Both the position numbers and the translations under genes were made by a program. From the NCBI GenBank assembly GCA_013306675.1, contig JABLUY010000104.1:55121-119120 (forward strand): 64,000 nucleotides of DNA, given 5' to 3'. Position 1 is the first letter of the stretch. Every line of letters begins with the position of its first letter. The notes under the pieces are model-generated. The model worked only from the letters and a program-made list of their open reading frames with translations, was not told where the DNA came from and did no database searches. Below, piece after piece: positions 17,528-26,800 of this stretch. Origin of the DNA: Thraustochytrium sp. TN22 (taxonomy: Eukaryota > Sar > Bigyra > Thraustochytrida > Thraustochytriidae).

Positions 17528-19717
17528 ATGTCGCTGCTTGACCTTTCGTCCTGGGAGGTGCACCTGCAGCACGAGAACGTCGGGCTCTTCATCGCCTGGC
17601 TCAACACAGACGCCAGCTCTGCAGAGCGCCTACGAACCAAGGTGCAACTAGCTATCAGCAAGCTGTGCGGCATTGCTCAAAGCCAGGGCAAAGCTGAGGA
17701 AGTCGCACTGGCCAAAGAACTCCTGGACAGGGTCGATGCCGCGCAGAGCAAGAGCGTGTGGGAGTGGTTCGGCTCGGCGTTCCTTGGCGAGGTGTGGAAC
17801 TACGGGCGGGAGCGCCAAGGCACGACCGCAACGGCGGAGGAATCCCTCGGGGGCACGAGGAAGCGGCGCAGGGTCTCTTCGCAGAGTTCATCGTCCTCCT
17901 CCTCGTCGGGCGCCTCGTCGGCGCTGTCGCGGGGCGTCGGGACGCGGCAAATGACCTCCATCCCTGCCTACTTCGTCCCCACGGAGTGCGAAGAATGGCA
18001 GCTGGACGAGAACCAGGATCTCCTGCGCGTGTTCGATTTCAAGACCTACAATCAAGGGCCGCAATTCGAACCGATTCACTTTGGCGGCCGCGGCCGCGAG
18101 TCTGCGGTGGCCAAGTGGGCCTTGGATGTGGTGAAGAACGTGGCCCGGTACGGCATCAACTTCGTGGCGTGGAAGCTCAACGAGAACGTGGACGCGATGG
18201 ATGCCGATAAGGACGTGAAGATCGTCCTGGGCGGGGGCGTGGAGACTCAGCGCCGCATCGACATGCAGATCATGGCTGCTGACAACGACTCGCGCCAGAT
18301 CCTGTATGAGGGCATCAAGGCCGAGAGCAAGGAGATCAAGCGGCTGGAGAAGCTCATCGCGCAGCGTGAGGAGGAGTACGCGGCGCTGGATGGGCGCAAG
18401 CGAGGCGCCGTCGATCGTGCCGAGCTCGATCTGAGGAGGGACTTAGATCATTTACGTGCTACACTACAAGGCCCCACTGCCTCACGCGAGCGACTGGCCC
18501 GCGAGCTCCGCGAGCTGATCCGGCGGCAAACCGCGGCGGTGCTGGAGTGCAAGACGCTGGAGACGATGAGCGACGACGTCAAGGCCTGTGTGGACGAGAT
18601 CAAGGACCTCACGGAGCAGCTGTGCGGAGCACGCCAGCAACCTGGCCGCGCTGCTGCGGGTCGCAGCGACACCGATCGGGTGGTCGACCTCGGCATGACA
18701 TCGGCGCCACTCGCGCAGCTGTGCATGTCCATGGTCGGCTTCAACACCTGCTACGGCGTGCTCACAGATGGCACCGTGACGTACTTTGCGCGACGTGACG
18801 CATTCAAGCCGCGTGCGATCCAGCTGACCGCTCCGTTCCACACGGAGCCGGGCGAGGAGCGCGCAAACCCGCACGGGTGGACGCTGGGGCAGGCGTGGCT
18901 CGCCTTCAGCGCCCACAGCTTCTCAAATTTCGACGCTGGGCGCGACTTGACGCCGGACTACGAGTGGCTCAAGGACGACGTCACGCGTGCCCTCGTGATG
19001 CAGCGGATGCAGGGACAGAACATCGTCTTCTCGGGCACAGACACCAGACGCGGGAGCAGCCGAAGGAGCGGCCAAGGCTCCTCGCGGGCGACGCTGCTGC
19101 TGGGCACGGGCGACACCAACACATGGACCGTGGACTTGGGGCCCTTTTGCATGCGCGACGGCATGCGTCGGGTCCTGCAGGGGAAGGGCGTGGGCTATCC
19201 CAACATCAGGGTCGCCGACAAGCGCTGCTTCCTCAAGGCCATCTACCCGAGCGCCAGCGAGGCCGAGAGTCTGCGCAAGGAGGCCGCTGTCTACGAGGCC
19301 TTGCACGCCCTGCAGGGCGTCGCCATCCCGCGCGTGGTCTTCTATGGCAAGAGTGAGGCACTGCAGCTCTTGGGGCTCTGCACAGAGCAGGTGGGTCGCG
19401 CGATCGTGAACCTCAAGGCCTCGCAGTACGCTCGTCTCGGAGGCCGCGACACCCTGCTGCCGCGGGCCCTTGCCGCGCTGCGTGAGATCCACGACGCCGG
19501 TTACCTGCACGGCGACGTGGCGCTGCGCAACGTCGTGGTGAGCCGCCGCACGGGCGAGGTCCGCTTCGTCGACCTGGAGCGCGCCCGTGAGGCGACCAAC
19601 GACAAAGCGAAGGAGAAGGAGGTCAGCAAGCTGGAGAGGGCCTTTGACTCCTTTGTCCCGCTCGACGACAACGCCCGTGAGGAGAAGCCTGAGCCCTTCA
19701 ACCTCGTCTTTGGATGA
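17528..19717 (+). CDS. Nuclease-like/kinase-like fusion, resembling Crinkler-type or fungal nuclease-kinase proteins
   Basis: From the ATG at 17528 the product is 729 residues. An N-terminal helical region precedes a basic KRRR and Ser-rich stretch (about 110-135). A central region (about 165-250) has mixed strands. A strong coiled coil follows at about 254-367. The segment GFNTCYGVLTDGTVTYFARR (404-423) resembles the late strands of restriction-endonuclease-like domains that precede kinases in fungal and oomycete proteins. The kinase-like end has a Lys in FLKAIYPS (570), a helix-C Glu in LRKEAAVYE (585), HGDVALRNVVV (661-671; Asp663, Asn668) and VDLER (Asp682) in place of DFG. The kinase call is firm and the nuclease call tentative. 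Such fusions occur in oomycete and fungal effectors and in transposon-linked proteins; the role here is unknown. Confidence 0.65.
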   Translation: MSLLDLSSWEVHLQHENVGLFIAWLNTDASSAERLRTKVQLAISKLCGIAQSQGKAEEVALAKELLDRVDAAQSKSVWEWFGSAFLGEVWNYGRERQGTTATAEESLGGTRKRRRVSSQSSSSSSSSGASSALSRGVGTRQMTSIPAYFVPTECEEWQLDENQDLLRVFDFKTYNQGPQFEPIHFGGRGRESAVAKWALDVVKNVARYGINFVAWKLNENVDAMDADKDVKIVLGGGVETQRRIDMQIMAADNDSRQILYEGIKAESKEIKRLEKLIAQREEEYAALDGRKRGAVDRAELDLRRDLDHLRATLQGPTASRERLARELRELIRRQTAAVLECKTLETMSDDVKACVDEIKDLTEQLCGARQQPGRAAAGRSDTDRVVDLGMTSAPLAQLCMSMVGFNTCYGVLTDGTVTYFARRDAFKPRAIQLTAPFHTEPGEERANPHGWTLGQAWLAFSAHSFSNFDAGRDLTPDYEWLKDDVTRALVMQRMQGQNIVFSGTDTRRGSSRRSGQGSSRATLLLGTGDTNTWTVDLGPFCMRDGMRRVLQGKGVGYPNIRVADKRCFLKAIYPSASEAESLRKEAAVYEALHALQGVAIPRVVFYGKSEALQLLGLCTEQVGRAIVNLKASQYARLGGRDTLLPRALAALREIHDAGYLHGDVALRNVVVSRRTGEVRFVDLERAREATNDKAKEKEVSKLERAFDSFVPLDDNAREEKPEPFNLVFG

Positions 19718-20254
19718 GTCATGTCCAGGTCTCGCCCGAACGGCTGCCTGTCGGTTGATTGATACACATGCCAAAAAGATTACACTTTGCTACTGGCTAG
19801 CTAGCTAGTAGCTAGTCCTCCGGGTCTTTCCGCGCGGCCCGCCGCCCACGCGCGTGGAGGTCTTCGCGGCGGCCGGTCGTTGGCGGGAGTTGTCAAGAGC
19901 TTGACTGGGCTCACTGACTGACTGTGAGGCGAGCCTTCTCAGGCTTGGCGAGCAGAGCAGACCCAGATCGAGACGGCGACCGGCCGGCCTGCCGGTGCGG
20001 CGCTGCGCGCGTGCGGCACCATGGGCTGCCGGGAGGGTAAGTCAGGGCGGCGCGGCTCCCGCTGCGGCCGCCGCTACTACGGCTGTGCGGCCAGCGGGTG
20101 CAGCCTGAGCGGCAAGCCGCGCGGCGGAGCGACGTTCTGCTGCTCAAAATGCGAGCGAGGAGGCTCGATCGAAGCCACTGCGCGGGCGCGGGCGCGGGCA
20201 GGGGCGAGCGGGCAGGCAGGCTGACGGGTCGCACGGCGCGCAGAGCTTGAGTAC
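19718..20254. other. Intergenic region
   Basis: No gene is seen. A CTAGCTAGCTAG run lies at 19796-19815 and GCGGGC hexamers at about 20181-20220, just upstream of TMEM50. A short Cys/Gly-rich frame at 20021-20224 has no recognisable domain and is more likely leader sequence. Confidence 0.55.
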
Positions 20255-20719
20255 ATGGACGACAGACAGCGGCTACGCATCTTCAGCTGGGCGGCGGGCC
20301 TCATGTTCAGCCTGGGGTGGTGGATCTTCATCGACGCCGTCGCGCAGAACGGCTACATGCACGACCCGCTCAATGTCAAGGCGCAGCTGTGGCTGCTGGG
20401 CGTGGGCGCCACCTTGAGCTTCGTCATGCTTACGTGCATGGACTGGAGCGCGCTGTCGGCCGACGAGTACAGCCACCATGGGGGTCTCATGGTGCGGTAC
20501 CAGACGCGGGCGCTGCTCGGCTTCGCCATGGTGCTGGGCGGCTTTTGCATCGTGGCCTCCATTTATGTGCTACACAACGTGTACGTGAACAAAGTTGGCA
20601 TCGGAGGCGTGGTGCCAGACTCCATCTACCCAGGGCTCGCCATCATGTTCCAATGCCAGCTCATTTTCGGCTCCGCTTTCGTGCTCAAGCTCGGCCGCGT
20701 CAACGACGACTACCTCTAA
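20255..20719 (+). CDS. TMEM50 (UPF0220) family membrane protein
   Basis: The 154-residue product has four transmembrane segments. AAGLMFSLGWWIFIDAV near the start, RALLGFAMVLGGFCIVAS in the middle and YPGLAIMFQCQLIFGSAFV at the end, with a final FVLKLGR-type basic motif, align in order with TMEM50A/B. Yeast Vps68 is in the same family and acts in endosomal/vacuolar sorting and ESCRT function. Length is the family norm (about 158). Human TMEM50 has about 20 extra residues before the first helix. The gene is convergent with the EML gene, with only 128 bases between the stops. Confidence 0.93.
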   Translation: MDDRQRLRIFSWAAGLMFSLGWWIFIDAVAQNGYMHDPLNVKAQLWLLGVGATLSFVMLTCMDWSALSADEYSHHGGLMVRYQTRALLGFAMVLGGFCIVASIYVLHNVYVNKVGIGGVVPDSIYPGLAIMFQCQLIFGSAFVLKLGRVNDDYL

Positions 20720-20847
20720 AAGGCTGGCTGCCCTGCCAAGAGGCCACGGTGGCTGGCAACGTGCAAGGAAAGCAATGTATTTTCTGGTTTCGAGATCACG
20801 GTGCAGCAGGGACCGACCTCCTGGTCGCGAGTCTCTCTCTCTGCCTG

Positions 20848-23800
20848 TCAGCCCTTGGTCTCCTCGGCCTCCTCGTCGTTGGCAGCAGCGTCGCCAAGGC
20901 GGGCGGCGTTGGCGCCTGATAGGCGCTTGGGGTCAAGGACGAGGCGCCACTGGCAGAGCACGCGGTCCGGGCCGCCTGCCGTGAGCACGTAGTCGCGGGC
21001 CTTGGTGAAGCGCACGTTCATGACCTGCGACACATGGGCACGCGCGCGCACGTCGTGCGCGCCCTTGGTGATGGCTGGGTAGTTGAAAAGCCGCAGAAAG
21101 CCACGATCGTCGGCCGCAGCAACGAGCTTGGCGTCCGGCGCCGCGTCGCAGGCATTGTACACGGTAGCGTCCGTGACCTCGGGCCAGATGCCCTGCACGG
21201 GCCAGCACAGGCAGCACGTGGTGGTGGCCCAGTTGAGGTCCTTGAGCATGGAGGGCGAATTGACCAGGGCGCCATCCTCGACCTTGTGGAAGAGGAGATC
21301 GTAGCCGCCGCAGTTGGAGCGCACGTACTCGGAGTCCTCGGAAAAGTCAACATGTAGCACGAAGGAGTTGTGGCCCTCGCACTTGGCGCGCAACTCAAAG
21401 TTCTTGTTGACGTCGTACAGGTAGATCTTGTTGTCGTAGGAGGCGATGGCCAGCGTCTCGCCGTCCGGCGAGAACTTGGCGTCGGCGATCCAGTCCTTGG
21501 AGTCGCGCGTCTCGTGGATCAGGTCCAGGCCCTCGCGCGAGGCGCGCAGAACCATGACGACGCCGTCCTTCTTTTGGCGGCCGCGGCCCACGGTGCCGCC
21601 CAGGCCGATGCCGAGCATGGAACCGTCCGGCGACCAGCAGATGGCGCGCGTCATGCAGCCCACGTTGCGCTCGGCAATCATGCGACGCTTCGACGTGTCC
21701 CAGAGGCGCACCGTCTGGTCATCGCCTGCGGTGGCGACGAGCGTCGGGTCGGTTGGGCTCGGCGCCAGCCCGTGCAGTTCGTCCATGGCGTGGCCCTGCG
21801 AAACGAGCGTCACCGACAGGTTCGCGGTGGACAGCTCGTAGATCTCGCTGCCCTGCGTGCCCACGAGCACGACGCCGCGCACGCTGTCCCAGCACACCGA
21901 GCGCACAGGCGGACGGTGCGGCACAGGCAGCGCCTCGCTCATGTCAAAGGTGCGCACAGGCGAGAGCTTGCTATCCCACAGCTTCACAACGCCGTCCTTG
22001 CTGCCCGTGGCGATGCCCATGGGGCAGGCATGAATGGCATTCACCGAGCGGTCGTGCGCCTTGACGGACTTGATCACCTCGTGGTCCGACCACACGTATA
22101 GATGGCCCGTCACCGTACCCGTGGCCACCTTGGCGGCGGCGCCCACGCCCTCCAGCGTCGCAGCGCACAGGAGCGGCTGTACCTTGCCCTTGCGGCCAAA
22201 GATGCCGCGCCTCGGCGTTAGCACGCCGCCGTTCAGCTTCCAGAAGATGATGTGGTTCACGCCGCCCGTCGTCAGGTCCGCAGACCCCTGGAAGAGCGCA
22301 AAGAGCACCTTCTGCTGGCCGCCCATCGCCTTGGCCTGCAGCTTCGTGTCGGTCCACGTCCCCGAGTCCGATCGCCACACTAGCAGCGTGTGGTTCTCGT
22401 CTTCGCCTACCGACACGAGGCGCGAGCCGTCGGCGCTGAAGCACAGCTGCGAGGCCGCCGTCGTGTGCAGTGCCGGCAGTTTCATGACCAGCGCGCCCGT
22501 CATCGCATCCCAGATGTGCACGCGCGTCGCGCCGCCCGGGCGCCGCCGGTTCGTGCAGCTGCCCTCGCCCGTTGCCACAAACTTGCCAGACGGGTGCATG
22601 GCGAGCGAGACCACGGGCCGGCCGTCGTGGCCCATGTAGAAGCGTTGCTCGTGCAGCGCCTTGTCGTACACGATGCCGACGGCCGCCGCAAAGTACACGA
22701 TCTGCCCGTTGCAGTTGTATCGCAGGTTGTTCCGCACGTCGTGCGAGCGGTGGCCGTAGACAAAGTCCAACTCCAGGCGCACGCCCTCGGGCGCGTCCTC
22801 ACCGTGCTCCGAGGCGGACGGCGCGCCCGTGGGCGGCACCACGGCGCTGAGCCAGGGCCGTACCGCGACGAACTCGCCCTCGCCGCTGCCCTTGACGCCG
22901 TCCGGGCCGGCGCCCTTGGCCTCCAGCACAAGGTCGCTGTCGCGACCCGAGTCGCCGGCCGCCACGGCCACCTCCTCCTCGGCCAGCTCCAGGCGCCACT
23001 GCATCACGCAGCGGTCCGCGCCGCCCACCGAGATGGCGTACGCCTCGTCGCACGAAAACCGCACGTTACGCACGTCCCCGGCGTGGCCGCGGTACGTCTT
23101 GCGCCCCGCCACGGGGTCCGTGCACGGGTACCGCAGCAGGTCGAGGCGGCCGAACTCGTCCGCGCAAGCCAGCAACTTGCCCGACGCGCTGCGGTGCACC
23201 GCGTTGATCTCGGTCCGCGCCGTTGGCGGGTGCACGCCCTTGACCGGCCAGCCCAGAGGGCAGGTCCACGAGGCCCACTGCACGTCCTTGAGCGTCGACA
23301 CCGCGGGAATGTCCGTGCCGGAGTTGGCGTCAAAGTACTTGAGCTCGTACGCGCCACAGTTCGACTGCACGAACTGGCCGTCCACCGAAACGTCCAGGTG
23401 AGTCACGAAGCTGTTGTGGCCCTCGTACACGCCCTTGACGGCGTACCCGCCGCCGATGTCGTACAGGTAAACACAGTTGTCATACGAGCCCACCGCCAGG
23501 GTTGCGCCATCCGGCGAGTACTTGATGTCAGTGATCCACTGCTTCGAGTTGCGTCCCTCGTGCACCATGACCAGATCCTTTTCGTTGAAAACCACAAAGG
23601 ACCCATCCTTCTTCTGCCGGCCCTTGCCCACGCGCGCGCCCAAGCCCACCGCGATCTTGGATCCGTCCGGCGAGTACGTCACGGCGCGCGCCATCGTGTC
23701 AAGCTTCACGGACCGCAGCACCTTGTGGGAGGCAATCTCCCACACGCGCAGCGTCTGGTCGTCGCCCACCGTACAGTACTCCGGCTTGGTTGGATGCATG

Positions 23801-26800
23801 GCGAGGCCCCAGAGCTCGTGCTTGAAGTGGCCCTGAATCACCGGCACGCCGCCGTTCACGTCCGTACCGTCTGCTGCGCTGATCTCCAGAATTTCGCACG
23901 CGCGCGTTGCCACGACAATGCGGTTGTCCTCTGGGCTCCAGCACACGCTGCGGATGCTGTGTTGGCCCTGGGACACCTCAAACTGCGCCTTCATCTCGAG
24001 CCCGGGCGTCCACAGGCGAACGAAGCCGTCCTTTCCGCCGCTCACCAGGCCCTCGCCGCACGAGTACATGCATAGCACGCCGCCCTCGTGGCCCTTGACC
24101 GACTGATGCAGCGTGCGGCCGTCGAAGGCGTACAAGTGGCCGTCCGCTGTGCTCACCACAGCGCGCGTGCCGGCCCACGCGATGCTGTAAAACACCTGCA
24201 GCTTGCCCTTCTTGCCCAAGAGGCCGCGGCGCGTCACCACGTTGCGTCCGCGTAGCTCGTGGAACTTGACGTGGTTGATGCCGCACTGCACCAGGCCGAG
24301 ACCGTCCGGCCGGAAGTCGACGCCCAGCACCTTGTCCTGGCCGCCACGACACTGCACCGAGACGATGCCGTTGCGCCAGTCGTAGACTGCGATGCGGTGC
24401 TCGTCGTCCATACCGGCAGAGACGAGGCGGTCGCCGTCGCGCGAGAAGCGCAAGGCGCCCACGCCGCGCTTGTGGAAGCCAGACAGCGTCTGCACGGCCT
24501 CCATCGTCTCGCTGTCCCACACGACGATCTTGGGCTCGCGGCCCATCTGCGCCGTGGCCAGCAGCTTGCCCTCCGGATGCAGGCACATGCAGACCACCTC
24601 GTCCGTATGGTCCGTGAAGAACCGCTGCACGCCGCCGCCCTGCTTCCCGAGGATCACGCCGAGGCTCGCGGCCGGGTACGCGATATCGCCGTTGCTCAGG
24701 TACACCACCGAGTTGCGCGTCGATTGCGCGTTGCACCCGTGTACCCACTCCAGCGTCATGTCCTCCTCGGGGGCCGTCGTGTCTTCGCGGGGTGGGATGG
24801 TGGGCGCCACGGCCAGGCGCACCCACGGCCGCTCCGGCAGGGCCTCGTCGCCGCCCTCGTCGCCGCCCTCTGCCGCCGCATCCTCGCCGCCACCGCCACC
24901 GCCACCGCCGCCGCGCTTGTTGCGCAGCTCCTCGTACAGCTCCTCGCGCTCCTCGTCGGTGTCGTCCAGGTAGCCATCGTCGGCGAGTCGCGGGTCCAGC
25001 GCGGCGGCACGGTCGTCCTTGCGGTTGTAGATGGCATCGCGCACCTCATCCCTGTCCAGGATGGCGCCGTCCAGGTAGTCGAGCTCGTCCTCGCTGTCCG
25101 GATCATGTACATACATGGCCTGCTCATCGTCCTCCTCGGGGGCGGGCGCGGCCGCGGGCGCCGCATCGGTCTCTGCGCCTGCACCCTGCACCTGGCTCCC
25201 GCCGGCGCCGGCGCCGGCGCCGCCACCGACGCTCGAGCCCGCGACATCGGACTCGTGGCGCCACTGCAGCAGGCAGCGGTCGTTCTGGCCCACGGACACG
25301 GCAAAGGTGTCGTCGAAGGCGAAGCGCACGCGGCGCACGGCGCTAGCGTGGCCGCGGAATTCGTGAAAGCCTTGGGAGCTCTCCGGCACCGGGTTGCGAA
25401 AGAGGCGCAGACGGCCGACCCGGTCGCCGGCGATGATGATACGCGTCGAGTGGGCGCGGTCCACGCTGAGCACGTCGAGCGCCCCCGGCGCGCCCCACAT
25501 GCCCTTGCATGCGTAGCCTACTGGCACCGTTTGCGTGGCCCAGTCCACATCGCGCATGGTCGAGGGCTTTTTGTATTGCTCGCCAGTGTTGGCGTTCCAA
25601 AAGAGCAGGTCGCCGGCGGCGCAGTCGGATTGCAGGCACTGGTTGTCCTCGCTAAAGTCGATGTTGCGCAGCGCGCCATGGTGGCCCTTGGCCTTGCCCT
25701 TGGACGCGAAATCCTCGACGTTGTACAGGTAGATGGAGTGGTCCGATGACCCAATGGCGAGCGTGTCCCCGTCCGCGGAGAACTTGACCTCGGCGATCCA
25801 CTTCTTGGAGTCGCGCGCCTCGTGCACAATGCACAAGTCGGCCTCGTTGAGGATGACGAAGGCACCGTCCTTCTTGCTGGCACCGCCGTGCACGCCGGGC
25901 CCGGTGCCACCCAGACCGACGGCAATGAGCGAGCCGTCCGGAGCGTATGCGCAGGCGCGCGCCTTGGTGTCGAGCTTGACCATTCGCACCATGCGGCGCG
26001 TCTGCAGATCCCAGATGCGCACGGTCTGGTCGTCGCCCACAGTGCAATACTCGGGCTTGTGAGGGTGCATGGCGAGGCCGTGAAGCTCGCCAAAAAAGTG
26101 CCCGGTGCCAAGCGGACCCGGGTGCAGGTTCGAGCCGTCCTCCGCAGACATCTCGAAGATCTCGCCGGCGCGGGTGCCGACGAGGATCTTGGAGGCGTCC
26201 TCGCTGTAGCAGACGCTGGCGACGCCGGGCAGGAGGCTGCCGAGGCCGGACACGTCGAAGATTGCGCCCTGCTCAAGGTCCAGCGACCACAGGCGCACCT
26301 TGCCGTCGGCACCGCCACTGAGCAGCGCCGAGGTGTGGAAGTGCAGCGCGTTGACCGCCGAGTCATGCGCCTTGATGGTGCGCTGCAGATTACGGTTGGC
26401 GTCCCAAACGTAGAGGTGGCCGGAAAGGCTGCCGGAGATGATGCGGTTGTTCTTCGGGTGGCACGCCAGGCAGAGCATGGGCTGCGGCGCGCCAATTTTG
26501 CCGAAGACGCCCTGCTTCTGGCGCCGGTTGTTGTCCTGGTTCCAAAATGACATGTGGTTCTCGCCGCAGGTCACGAAGGCCGGCGGTGCGCCAGCCGCGG
26601 CGTCACGCGCCGGCCAACGAAAGACGCAGTCGAGCACACGGGACCGCGAGGCGGCGGCCTTGAAGATGAGCTCGCGTCGCGCCCAGTCGTAGAGCGCAAC
26701 GGTGTGCTCAGCGTCCTGGCCTACCGAGACGAGCCAGCGGCCGTCCTGCTCGGGCGAGAAAGCAAGACAACCCACGGCGCCGGTGTGCGCGCCGCGCAGC

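Noticed and set aside
20021-20224. Cys/Gly-rich short plus-strand frame
   Set aside because: No regular metal-binding spacing and it lies just upstream of TMEM50; more likely leader sequence.
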